The notes under the pieces: generated by a model
What the model was told of the DNA's origin: nothing
What the model saw: the letters and a program-made list of their open reading frames with translations, nothing else
Databases searched by the model: none
Part shown: in pieces, positions 49,901 through 57,421 of the stretch
Numbering within the stretch: the stretch's first letter is position 1
How the letters are laid out: each line of letters begins with the position of its first letter
From: Paracoccaceae bacterium
GTDB lineage: Bacteria; Pseudomonadota; Alphaproteobacteria; Rhodobacterales; Rhodobacteraceae
Assembly: GCA_024742405.1 (NCBI GenBank)
Contig: JANSYP010000004.1
Coordinates: 248,001-312,000, forward strand
Reading direction: 5' to 3'
DNA length: 64,000 nucleotides
Program-made: the position numbers and the translations under genes

Positions 49901-52098
49901 ATCGCCTCGTTCAGCGCTTTCGCCACCTCCGGGAAATGCTTCTCCAGCAGCGCGCTCACTGCCGCCTTGAGCGCGGTCCCCAGCTTTTCGATGGCCGCCT
50001 TGATGGCTTTTGCGGCGGCATCGATCAGCTTCAGCGCCGCGGTCTTCACCGCATCGATCAGCTTCTTGACCGCCTTGCGCACCGCGTCGAAGACGCCGTT
50101 GATGAAGGTCGTCAGCTTGTCGAACTGCTCCTGGACCCAGGACTTCGCCCGGTCCCACCAGCTCTGTTTCTCGGCATTGGCCTTCTGGCGGGTGCGCTCG
50201 GCCTCGGCCTTGGCTTCGCCAGCGGTCACTTCGGCCTGCGCATCGCCCTCGGCCTTGGTGAAATCCTTGGCTACCTGCGCGTCCGTGGTGGTGATCTGGA
50301 GGTCGACCTCGGTCTTCGCGGCCTTGCGGTCCGTCTCCGCTTGCGTCTTCAAAGCGTCGACATGGCCCTTCTGGTCGGCCACGGCCTTGCCGCGGGCGGC
50401 CTGGATATCCTTGCGCCGGGCGAGCACCTCGGTCCGCTGCCCCTCATCGGCAGTGCGGTTGAGCTTGTCGGTTTCCGCCTTGGCCTCGGTCAGTTTCGCG
50501 TCGCGGTCACTATTGCGCTTGGCCACCGCTGCGCCGGTCTCGGCCTCCGCCTGGGTCAGGCTCTCGGCCATTGGACCGCCATGGTGCGCGTCGAACAGCG
50601 CCGTCACCTCGGCATCATGGCCACCTTCGCGGAAGGCCACCGCGCCGGGGGCGGTCGTCTCCACCGCCTCGGTCTCGGGCAGCGAGCGGGGCGCCACGGG
50701 CATCTCTTCGCGCAGGGTTTTCAGCCCGGCCTCTTCCGGACCGCGCCCCTCCAGCACCGCTTTGCTCGCGGCCTGCGCTTTGGCATCGGCCTGTTCGCGC
50801 GCTGCCTTGTCCTGCGACGCGACGCGGCCGGGGTCGGTCTCACCACTGGTCGGCACGCTGGGCCGCGTGCCGGCGGATGTCTCGATCCGGTCGTCGTTCG
50901 TGGAGAGCTTCGCAAAGGCCGAACCCATGCTGGCCGCATCGCCAGGCGTCGCGAGCCCGGCAAATACGCTGCCGCCGGGGTTCAGCGGCGGCGCCGTCGT
51001 TGCCGGCGTGGGATCCACCTCGGGCAGCGGGGCGGGGGCCGGCGTGCCATCCTCCAGCGCCGGAGCCTCGGGGGTTGGTGCCCCGACCGGGGGCAGGGCG
51101 GCAAGATCGTCGGTGCCGGACAGTTTCGCTTCGAATTTGGGAAGGTCTTGGTCGAACTGCGCCTGGTCCTCCTCGGCAAGCGTCCGGGCGTTCCCGGACA
51201 GCTGATCGTGGCGCAGCGCCTTGACCGAAGGCGGCGCGGTCCGGAAGGCCGCCATCATGCCGCCCGCATCCCTCGCCGCTTCGATCTGGGCATCGGCGGC
51301 GGCCGCGGCCTCCTTGACCGCATCGGTATCGACATCGAGTTCGGGAATGCTCGGCGCGGCGAAGGTTGGCACCGGGGGTTCTCCGGCATCCGCTCCGGAT
51401 GCGCCCGGTGTGTCGCCTCGGGCCGCTGATGTATCGGGCGAGGCCCCCTGCGCTGTCGGTGCTACCGGCTCAGCCTGTGTTTGTGCGGGAGCCTGCGCGT
51501 CCTGCTGCTGCGCATCCGGTGTGCGTTCCGCCTCCCGGAAGGCTTTCGTCGCCGCTGGGTCGGGCTTTGGCACCACTCGTGCCCCGGCCAGATTGTCGGG
51601 CGCCTTGAAGGCGACCATGCCCGGGACCCGCGCCGCGCGCACCGGCGCGACGGGCGTGCCGGACGTGGTTTGGGCCTCGACGCGCTGTGCCTCGGCCTCC
51701 GCTCGGTCCGAATCGCCGCCTTGCGCTTGCTCGGGCTGTAGCGCGTGGGCCGCCTCGTGAGCGACCGTGCCGAGCGGCGCCTCAGGCCGCAGCAACACGC
51801 GATCGCCGACGGTCGCGGCCTCGGCACCGGCGGCGTCGAGCGCCCGTGTCACCACCGGTCCCTGCGCCACACGGATCTGCCCGAGCCCGCGCCCAAAGCG
51901 CTGCTCCAGAGCGTCGCGGTGCGGCAGGACGCGGGTGGGCTGCGCCGCCGCTGCCGCGAGCGCTGCGGCAGATGGGGCGGGGGCCGCTGGAGACGTCTTC
52001 GCGGCCTGACGCACCGCGGCGCGCGCCCGACCTTTGCGGGCCTTGCTCTCCGCCTTCGCCGGTTTCGGCGCGGCCAGTTTCACCGACGCCCGGCTCAT
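46948..52098 (-). CDS. Giant DUF4157 eCIS protein, candidate tape measure and/or effector
   Basis: A 1,716-aa protein, the largest in the window. Residues 1-45 are Ala/Lys/Arg-rich and disordered. The DUF4157 domain spans ~55-125 (RVLPHRDALEQRFGRGLGQI) and has HEAAH at 114-118, an HExxH metal-site motif. Residues ~125-420 are Pro/Ala/Asp-rich; ~420-640 are a charged coiled-coil-like stretch rich in Ala, Glu and Lys. Residues ~645-1075 are long amphipathic and hydrophobic helices (ITALKAAVSA-type, then WLASLFNPAGAIAKLIMM). After a Lys-rich hinge (KGKGGKADKKKKD) a ~620-residue C-terminal region without a named family follows. DUF4157 proteins are known to accompany eCIS loci. It could be the tape measure, the cargo, or both, because no other tape-measure gene exists here. 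Confidence 0.85.
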   Translation of the reverse strand: MSRASVKLAAPKPAKAESKARKGRARAAVRQAAKTSPAAPAPSAAALAAAAAQPTRVLPHRDALEQRFGRGLGQIRVAQGPVVTRALDAAGAEAATVGDRVLLRPEAPLGTVAHEAAHALQPEQAQGGDSDRAEAEAQRVEAQTTSGTPVAPVRAARVPGMVAFKAPDNLAGARVVPKPDPAATKAFREAERTPDAQQQDAQAPAQTQAEPVAPTAQGASPDTSAARGDTPGASGADAGEPPVPTFAAPSIPELDVDTDAVKEAAAAADAQIEAARDAGGMMAAFRTAPPSVKALRHDQLSGNARTLAEEDQAQFDQDLPKFEAKLSGTDDLAALPPVGAPTPEAPALEDGTPAPAPLPEVDPTPATTAPPLNPGGSVFAGLATPGDAASMGSAFAKLSTNDDRIETSAGTRPSVPTSGETDPGRVASQDKAAREQADAKAQAASKAVLEGRGPEEAGLKTLREEMPVAPRSLPETEAVETTAPGAVAFREGGHDAEVTALFDAHHGGPMAESLTQAEAETGAAVAKRNSDRDAKLTEAKAETDKLNRTADEGQRTEVLARRKDIQAARGKAVADQKGHVDALKTQAETDRKAAKTEVDLQITTTDAQVAKDFTKAEGDAQAEVTAGEAKAEAERTRQKANAEKQSWWDRAKSWVQEQFDKLTTFINGVFDAVRKAVKKLIDAVKTAALKLIDAAAKAIKAAIEKLGTALKAAVSALLEKHFPEVAKALNEAIDTAVAAAKTAVDKVAEGLKTAVAAVLDTLAKGIDAILALYQKAINAALNLAKIALTADWGALAKMVLEPILLAFGIKPAEFYALIGKAIDALDIIVKNPAGFIKNLVKSVVGGLKLFGGKLFEHLQKGIIGWLTGALGSDLKIPKTWTVIGVLDLARQIMGLTLDFIRRIAVRVLGEKAVTVIEQVMGTIATFVKGGFAALWEQIKGAVGNIQSLVLEQIKSFLFERVLLASVTWLASLFNPAGAIAKLIMMTWNVLMFIKDQLGRMVDLVKKVFGTLYEIATGVLEPAQKGVEAVLGRTLPLVIDLFARLLGLGNVAGRVKKIIDGVRQKIEDAIVKLIKRIVGRGKGKGGKADKKKKDRTDDLMKPITVKGGGERHTLFIREKGKKAVPVMRSVETPVEVWLKRHHTEAGLKSLYPGQDAATLTDLLGRVKPLVARALTEEAQLEAVAEAENLSEDARLARKGSASPGPTPQGASKLKAEGAELGTLLSAILQQVSGSASKLEIKFVKNIANLSPELREPVRKQILRRLQESRYRGKTWQELIAASYADSDLTQRWVKPVHSLGNGILRDQTVGKRFRIAVAKIANGRIKAANASKKFDEANPDEKLNPFFKGYLAGDLRDKSQAIYAAMLTKRTMADVATAFTSEIERATERYANDSADGPDRSLFDDVKASNIRKKLLAFANGTDKGSYDSWATNATEKNKPGTGAKKTGNLLTVTKTQSFRPTKNATYLASMVRTAANTGVDRPHEWIKSASVTKLLQRAADGLKTGNGRTALLGATELIEFQHYVRTPTTRLVFKPKQDFAYGKPDKVKVGYRAPEHLDSSEHRGTAPDALPEEQQQSWYPRGLPAASRKITILQGHSGGIFARAQGGTHEDALVQQHQGSTEWHKTLEAAVDKAIDELPATGKAIPLREAILGHFKRTIWQGSAQLDADSRAFRHYYDSRSEGSPLSYEDLRTKFDATTDKTLEKLETAMNKVIAN

Positions 52099-52361
52099 GT
52101 CCCGAGCTCCGCATAGAGCGCTGTGGCCAGCGCGCGGCCCAGCCCTTCGGGCGTCTGGGCGCTGACCGGCAGATCGCCCAGATCGATCTCGCCGATCTCG
52201 GCGATCTCCGCCCCCTCGGGCAACCCGCGCGTGCGGACCAGAGTTGACAGCGCGTCGGTGAAGGCGGCGGTGGCGCGCCGGCTCTCCTCCGCGCCCATCC
52301 CCTCAAAACTCAGGGTCTCGATCTCGATGACCGGGCCTTCGGGGGCGGCAGGCGCGCTCAT
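52095..52361 (-). CDS. Small acidic eCIS-linked protein (88 aa)
   Basis: I do not recognise a named family. The protein is strongly acidic: [19 protein letters not shown], a helix with Glu and Arg (EESRRATAAFTDALSTLVR) and an Ile/Asp segment (IAEIGEIDLGDLPVS), ending in a helix LGRALATALYAELG. It overlaps the ATPase gene and the giant gene by ATGA at both ends, so it is made in step with both. Size, charge and position would fit a chaperone or adaptor for the giant protein's basic N terminus; this is inference from context. Confidence 0.75.
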   Translation of the reverse strand: MSAPAAPEGPVIEIETLSFEGMGAEESRRATAAFTDALSTLVRTRGLPEGAEIAEIGEIDLGDLPVSAQTPEGLGRALATALYAELGT

Positions 52362-54139
52362 GCCAGCCCCCGCAATTCGGTTTCCGACAGCGGCTTGCCG
52401 ATCTTGCTGTATTCCTGCCGCACGGCCTGGGCGATCAGCGCCATGGTGACCGGGGTGCCCTCCGCCGCGGCCATGAAGGCCGCACTCAATGCGACCGACC
52501 GGATTGTGCCGCCGGCAATGGCGAGGCGCGCCAGCGCGTCATAGTCCAGGTCCTCGCGCGGCACCGCCTCGGGAAAGACCTGCCGCCAGATCCGCGCGCG
52601 CAGCTCCGTGCCCGGAAAGGGAAACTCCACCGCGACCCGCAGCCGGCGCAGAAACGCCTCGTCGATCCCGGCCTTGAGGTTCGTCGTGACGATGGCGCAG
52701 CCGGAATAGGCCTCCAGCCGCTGAAGCAGAAAGGCCGTTTCCATATTGGCATGCCGGTCGTGGCTGTCCTTGACGTCGCTGGTGCGCTTGGCGAACAGCG
52801 CTTCGCCCTCATCAAAGATCAGCACCGCACCCGAGCCCTCGGCAGCATCGAAGATCCGCGCAATGTTCTTTTCGGTCTCGCCGATATATTTCGACACGAT
52901 TGCCGACAGATCGACCCGGTAGAGACCCGCGCCCAGATCCCGCGCGACGATCTCGGCCGCCGTGGTCTTGCCCGTGCCGCTCGGCCCGGAGAAGAGCGCG
53001 GCCATGCCGAGGCCCCGCGCCGACTGCTCCCGAAAGCCCCAGTCGCCCAGCACTTGCGCCTCGTGGCGCTGATACTCCGCGATCAGCCGCAGCTGCGCCA
53101 TCTGCGCCTCGGGCAGCACCAGATCGTCCCAGCCAGCCTGGGGTGTGATCGGTTGCGCGAGCCCTTCGAGCCCCTCGGCAGCGCGCCGCCGGGCAAGCGC
53201 GCCCTCGGGCGCCAGACCGAGCGCCACGGTCGCCGTCTCATCGCGCCGGTCGGCCTCGCTCAGCAGCAGCCCGTCCGCGGTGGCGGGCGCACGCAGGCGC
53301 AACTCTGCCACCGGGCGGCGGCATCCCCGTGGAGCGGCGCCCGTCAGCACCATCGGCGCGGTGATGCGCTCGGCCAGCCGGGCGTGGCTGGCCGGCAGCA
53401 CCAGACCCGCGCCCAGCAAAACCATGTCCCGGGTTGCAGCACGCGCGATCTCGGCCTCTCCGAGATCCAGCCGGTCGGGGTCGAGCGCATAGCAGCGCAA
53501 CCCGTGCAGCGCGAAGGCGCTGGCCGCCAAACCGGCCGCATCTGCTCCCGGTCCGGCATCGAGCGCGACCAGCGCATCGCCCTCCCGCGCCCGTTGCAGG
53601 CCGGTGGCCAACGTTGCGCCTTCTGCGTTCTCCGGCCCGGGCGCCACGGGTGTGAGCGCGGGCATCAGCGCCTCGCTGGGCTGTGGTGTCCCGCGCAGCG
53701 CATGCACGACGGCCGCATCGATCGACAGCGGACGGTGCGCCAGCACCGGACCGGGCGCCAGATCCACCAACCCCGCATCACGCAGATGAGCGACCGGCCC
53801 CAGCCTGTCGATGGCCTCCGGTCCCAGCACGGCTTCGGCCATGGACGGCGTGGCACGGCCGTCCACCGCGAGCGGATGGATTGCGAGCGCCGCCGCGGCC
53901 TCCAGCGACAGCTCCGGACCCGCCGCCAGCAGGAACAGGTCGCGCTGCAGACCCGACAGTCCGAAGCGTGCGCAGACCTCCTGAACCCCCGGAACGGCGA
54001 GCGCCGACAGCGGTGCCAGCGCGGCGTCGAGATCCGGCTCCGGCCCCTCGCGGGCGATCAGCCAGATCACCCGCGCCGCCGCGTGGTCGAGCGCCTGGCG
54101 CTGCACCAGCGCCGGGGGGATCTGCGCTGCCTCGGTCAT
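52358..54139 (-). CDS. eCIS AAA+ ATPase (Pvc15/Afp15-like)
   Basis: A 593-aa ATPase. The AAA+ core is at the C terminus: Walker A GPSGTGKT at 385-392, Walker [12 protein letters not shown] at 439-449 (Asp443, Glu444), sensor 1 in [11 protein letters not shown], an arginine-finger region [11 protein letters not shown], and sensor 2 in [13 protein letters not shown]. The N-terminal ~330 residues contain a degenerate P-loop-like segment and form the family's regulatory part. Pvc15-type ATPases are needed for cargo loading or particle assembly and are absent from ordinary phages, so this gene marks the locus as an eCIS. Coupled by ATGA to the genes on both sides. Confidence 0.93.
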   Translation of the reverse strand: MTEAAQIPPALVQRQALDHAAARVIWLIAREGPEPDLDAALAPLSALAVPGVQEVCARFGLSGLQRDLFLLAAGPELSLEAAAALAIHPLAVDGRATPSMAEAVLGPEAIDRLGPVAHLRDAGLVDLAPGPVLAHRPLSIDAAVVHALRGTPQPSEALMPALTPVAPGPENAEGATLATGLQRAREGDALVALDAGPGADAAGLAASAFALHGLRCYALDPDRLDLGEAEIARAATRDMVLLGAGLVLPASHARLAERITAPMVLTGAAPRGCRRPVAELRLRAPATADGLLLSEADRRDETATVALGLAPEGALARRRAAEGLEGLAQPITPQAGWDDLVLPEAQMAQLRLIAEYQRHEAQVLGDWGFREQSARGLGMAALFSGPSGTGKTTAAEIVARDLGAGLYRVDLSAIVSKYIGETEKNIARIFDAAEGSGAVLIFDEGEALFAKRTSDVKDSHDRHANMETAFLLQRLEAYSGCAIVTTNLKAGIDEAFLRRLRVAVEFPFPGTELRARIWRQVFPEAVPREDLDYDALARLAIAGGTIRSVALSAAFMAAAEGTPVTMALIAQAVRQEYSKIGKPLSETELRGLA

Positions 54140-55452
54140 GGGGCGAGATCCACAAGCGGGCCGTCGAAGCCGGTCGGCCCCATCGTCAGCGCGCTTGCCG
54201 CGCCGCCGATCTCGGCGCGGAGCAGGAAGGTTGCGGCGGGTACGTCGCGCAGGTCCGCGACCACTTCGGTCCCATCGCTCGCCCGCGCCCGGCAGCGCAC
54301 CGAAAACGCGTCTTCGACACTGCCCGGCACAGGGTTGAAGAGCAGCGCTGCCACCTGGTCGGCCCCCACCGGATGGCTGAGCGTGACCGTCACGGTGCCG
54401 GAAAAGCGCGGCCCGGCGCCATCGCGCGCAACCACTTGGCCGGCCATGATCGGGGCGATCACCAGCGGCGCGGCGTTCGACATCTCCCAGAGCCGGTCGG
54501 CCCCGCCGCTCTCGGGCGTGAAGAGATGCTCGATCTGGATCGCGGTCAGCCCCGCGCGGATATCGCCGGGCAACTGCACATCGACGCGCGTGTTCGCCGC
54601 GTTGGCCGCCACGACCGGCAGGACCCGGTCGCCCAGCCGCACGCGCATCCGGTCCGATGCCAACGCCGTACCGGTCAACGCAACCCAGGCGCCGGGCGCG
54701 ATCGCGCCGAGCGGGTCGGGCGCACCGCCTGCGCCCTGGGGCAGGACATGCACGCGGGTGATCTGCGGGTTGCGGATCTGAGCGGTGCGCCCGCCCAGCG
54801 TCAGCACCGGCAGCGAGGAGCGCACCGGGGTGCTGCTCTCGATCAGCACGCAGGAGGCATGGTAGAGCGCCGACGGCCTCAGCGGCGCCGAAAAGGCCGA
54901 CCAGAGATTGCTGATCCCCTCCAGCTGCATGGCGTGCTCCTTGTCGGGCACGGCGGGTGTGATGCGGATCTGCTCGAACTGATCGGCCAAATCGCTGGCG
55001 ATGATGAACTGCTGTGCCGCAGGCAGGAGCGAGGCATCCACCGGCCCGCCCGCACCGCCGAGCGCCGTGCGGATCGCATCGCGGGTCAGCACCGGAGTCT
55101 CGTGCAGGATCTGCATGCCGTAGCCCAGGAGGATCTCCGCATGCAGCTCTTCGGAGCCGGTTGCGGTCAGGATCAGATGCAGATCGAGCGCCAGATAGGG
55201 GCTGTCGATCCGCGCGCCGTCGGCATTGCGCGCGGGCAGCCGCTGGCTCGACCAGGCCGCGTTCCGCGTCGCATGCCACATGTAGATATTGAGCCGGTTG
55301 ATCGGGTCGGCATCCCCGTTGGTCACCTCGTCGAGCGGCAGCGACGTCACCGAAAACTGCCCGATCGCGTCGAGATTGGCGTTGGCCAGCCCGTCATTCA
55401 GCAGATCCTTCAGGACCGCCGTGACCGAAGCGAGGGCGAGCGCGTTGGCCAT
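54136..55452 (-). CDS. eCIS tail terminator/cap protein, DUF4255 (Pvc16/Afp16-like)
   Basis: A 438-aa protein. The N-terminal ~190 residues are the Pvc16 N-terminal domain (DUF4255): ALASVTAVLKDLLNDGLANA, then NRLNIYMWHATRNAAW and LALDLHLILTATGSEELHAEILLGYGMQILHE. In Afp and PVC this protein forms the ring that ends tube and sheath growth. The C-terminal ~240 residues carry one or two Ig/TIG-like beta domains (WVALTGTALASDRMRVRLGD, SGTVTVTLSHPVG), an extension beyond the core. It starts one base after the upstream stop and overlaps the ATPase start by ATGA. Confidence 0.92.
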   Translation of the reverse strand: MANALALASVTAVLKDLLNDGLANANLDAIGQFSVTSLPLDEVTNGDADPINRLNIYMWHATRNAAWSSQRLPARNADGARIDSPYLALDLHLILTATGSEELHAEILLGYGMQILHETPVLTRDAIRTALGGAGGPVDASLLPAAQQFIIASDLADQFEQIRITPAVPDKEHAMQLEGISNLWSAFSAPLRPSALYHASCVLIESSTPVRSSLPVLTLGGRTAQIRNPQITRVHVLPQGAGGAPDPLGAIAPGAWVALTGTALASDRMRVRLGDRVLPVVAANAANTRVDVQLPGDIRAGLTAIQIEHLFTPESGGADRLWEMSNAAPLVIAPIMAGQVVARDGAGPRFSGTVTVTLSHPVGADQVAALLFNPVPGSVEDAFSVRCRARASDGTEVVADLRDVPAATFLLRAEIGGAASALTMGPTGFDGPLVDLAP

Positions 55453-55453
55453 C

Positions 55454-56218
55454 TCAGCGCCTCCAGCCGAGATAGTCGGTCAGGCCAGAGCGTGCCGGTG
55501 CAGCAGGCGCCGGGGCGGGCCGCGCGGTTTGCGTCGAAGGCGCCGGTGCCGGACGGGGCGGCGCAGGAGGCGGCGCAGGCTTGGCCGGGGCGCGCACCTC
55601 GATCCGTCCGATCCGGATGCTGGGCGCCGGCGAGGCGGGCTCTGCGATCTCTTCCGGTGCCGGCTCTGCTGGTGCATCCCCTGGAGACGAGTTCTCCGGT
55701 GCTGCCGGAGACCCGTTCTGCGGTGAACCGGTGCGCTCCGCCGGGCCAGGCGCGCTTTGGGCGATCCGAACGGTTTCGATCCGTTCGAGGAACGTTTCGT
55801 GGGTGACAGCCCGTTCGACCTTTGCTTGCGGGGCGCGCAGGACGTCTTCAGCGGTTGGCGCTGCGCTGTCGGGCTCCGGTCCCGGGCGCGCGTCCTGCCC
55901 GGGGGCCATCGTCCCCGGCCGTTCTTCTGTCGCCGGACGCGTTTCGTGAGAGGCCGGCGCTGACGGAGCTTGCGCGCGTGTCACCATCGGCGCCGCCTCG
56001 GAGGCCGGCATGATCTCCGCACGGTTGGGAGGGGCGGTAACGCCTCGTTCCGGTCCGTCGGTGCGCGGCCGGGGCGCCGGCGCGCGCGTTTCCCCAGCGA
56101 TCTCCTGAAAACCTTCCGCCTCCCCCTCGCCTTCGAACCGGAAGGCCGGGCGCGGCTGGATCGGGGCCGTCGCTTGCGGGGCGAACCGCGCGGCGAGGTC
56201 TTTCAGCAAACCCGTCAT
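55454..56218 (-). CDS. Pro/Ala-rich, probably disordered eCIS-associated protein
   Basis: A 254-aa protein dominated by Pro, Ala, Glu and Arg. A short helix at the N terminus (MTGLLKDLAARFAPQ), a conserved-looking strand near 200 (SIRIGRIEVRA) and a defined C-terminal tail (GLTDYLGWRR) are the only ordered pieces. Proteins with this tail and composition occur in many eCIS loci next to Pvc16, but their function is unknown. The ATG overlaps the preceding stop (ATGA at 56215-56218). It may act as a flexible linker or an assembly factor. Confidence 0.78.
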   Translation of the reverse strand: MTGLLKDLAARFAPQATAPIQPRPAFRFEGEGEAEGFQEIAGETRAPAPRPRTDGPERGVTAPPNRAEIMPASEAAPMVTRAQAPSAPASHETRPATEERPGTMAPGQDARPGPEPDSAAPTAEDVLRAPQAKVERAVTHETFLERIETVRIAQSAPGPAERTGSPQNGSPAAPENSSPGDAPAEPAPEEIAEPASPAPSIRIGRIEVRAPAKPAPPPAPPRPAPAPSTQTARPAPAPAAPARSGLTDYLGWRR

Positions 56219-56877
56219 TGCGCCGCTGCCTGGAGATAGAGAGCCCGGCGCGCCGGGCTCAGCGACAGGATCGCGGCTTCGGACCAGCCGAAGGCGCGGG
56301 CCAGCCGTGCGACGTCGTCGATCAGGCGGGGGCCGGTAGCGGCCAGGCGCGACCAGAGCCAACCGGGGATGTCGAAGGGCAGGGCGGAGGCTGTGCCGCA
56401 GCCCGCGCAGGCGAGCTCCAGCTGCAGCCGCATGCCCGGATCGGCGGCCTCCAGTGCGGCCTCGGCGGCCTCGGCAAAACCCGGCGCGTCCCAGGGGGCG
56501 TCCGGGCCGATGGCGGTCAGATCCGGGGCGCCGCCCGCGACATCTGCCAGGCGCGGCAGGCGCAACGCAAAGCTCTGTCCACCGAAGGCAACTGCGATCG
56601 TCTCGCCAGCCGTGCGATCGGGCAGAGACAGACCTTCGGGCAGCTCGAACTCCGCCACCTCGCCGCAGTGCGGGCAGGTGGCCGTGGCGGCTCGCGTCGT
56701 CCCGCCGAAAAGCCGCTCGTGCAGCGCCCAGACCGCGCGGTCTACATCGCCCAGCGGTGCTGCATCGGGGTCACCCCCCGCCGCCGCGCAGAGCAGCCGT
56801 GCCCGCCCGGCCGGGTCCGCCGTCATCCCCTTCTCGTAGAGCTCCAGGATGACGGCCGCTGTTGGGCCGTCCTGCAC
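56215..56877 (-). CDS. Two-CxxC zinc-ribbon protein, T4-baseplate-like
   Basis: A 220-aa protein with two zinc-ribbon pairs: CPHC at 68-71 and CAGC at 157-160. The region between them is strand-rich (ETIAVAFGGQSFALRLPRLAD), and the C terminus has helices that include WSRLAATGPRLIDDVARLARAFGW. This layout resembles T4-type baseplate-hub proteins with a Cys4 site. The start is a GTG at 56877, 3 bp after the tube stop, which reads MQDGPTAAVI. It probably helps build the hub or baseplate. The function is inferred from position, and the match is to a fold type rather than a clear family. Confidence 0.75.
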   Translation of the reverse strand: MQDGPTAAVILELYEKGMTADPAGRARLLCAAAGGDPDAAPLGDVDRAVWALHERLFGGTTRAATATCPHCGEVAEFELPEGLSLPDRTAGETIAVAFGGQSFALRLPRLADVAGGAPDLTAIGPDAPWDAPGFAEAAEAALEAADPGMRLQLELACAGCGTASALPFDIPGWLWSRLAATGPRLIDDVARLARAFGWSEAAILSLSPARRALYLQAAAQ

Positions 56878-56880
56878 CGC

Positions 56881-57408
56881 TTAGCTCGCGGGTTCGAGGA
56901 AGTCTGGCTCGGCCGGCTCTGCGACGTCGTAATCGCGCTCCCAGCCCTCGTTCTCCAGCTTGATCGACTGGATCGCCACCGCATTGGCGTTGGCGTCGAG
57001 CTCCGGCATCGCGGTGAATTCCGACACCCAGCAGCGGAAGATCCGGTAGCTGATGGCGATCTGGCCGGCCTCGTTCATCAGGTCGATGACGATATCCTTG
57101 CGGAAGTCCTGCAAGGAGACCTCAGCCCCCAGCCCTGCGCCATAGTTCCAGACCTTGTTGGCCCATTGCTCGAATTCGACGTCGTGGGTCACGCCACGTT
57201 CCAGCATGATGCCCTCGAACATCGTCCTGCCCGGGCTCTTGCGCGGGCTCGACGGATCGCCGCCCTCGCGATGCTCGACGATCTCGGTGGTGCGCTTGAG
57301 CGCGCCGACCTTGGAGATACCGGCCACATAGCGGCCTTCCCATTTTACGCGGAACTTGAAGTTCTTGTAGGGATCGAACCGGTTCGCGTTGACCGTGAAT
57401 TGTGCCAT
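56881..57408 (-). CDS. eCIS inner tube protein (T4 gp19-like; Pvc1/Afp1)
   Basis: A 175-aa tube protein that stacks in hexameric rings inside the sheath. FDPYKNFKFRVKWEGRYVAGISKVGALKRTTEIVEHREGGD is the conserved opening, with the ring-forming beta strands after it, and SYRIFRCWVSEFTAMPELDANANAVAIQSIKLENEGWERD the conserved closing block. Only one tube gene is seen, whereas Afp and PVC have two. The ATG at 57408 has GAGGGACGG upstream and starts 13 bp after the sheath stop. Confidence 0.95.
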   Translation of the reverse strand: MAQFTVNANRFDPYKNFKFRVKWEGRYVAGISKVGALKRTTEIVEHREGGDPSSPRKSPGRTMFEGIMLERGVTHDVEFEQWANKVWNYGAGLGAEVSLQDFRKDIVIDLMNEAGQIAISYRIFRCWVSEFTAMPELDANANAVAIQSIKLENEGWERDYDVAEPAEPDFLEPAS

Positions 57409-57421
57409 GATCCGTCCCTCC

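Noticed and set aside
48676-51429. 917-codon plus-strand frame opposite the giant DUF4157 gene
   Set aside because: Antisense of an Ala/Lys-rich coiled-coil-like stretch; the periodic codons keep the opposite frame open. No ribosome site or family signal.
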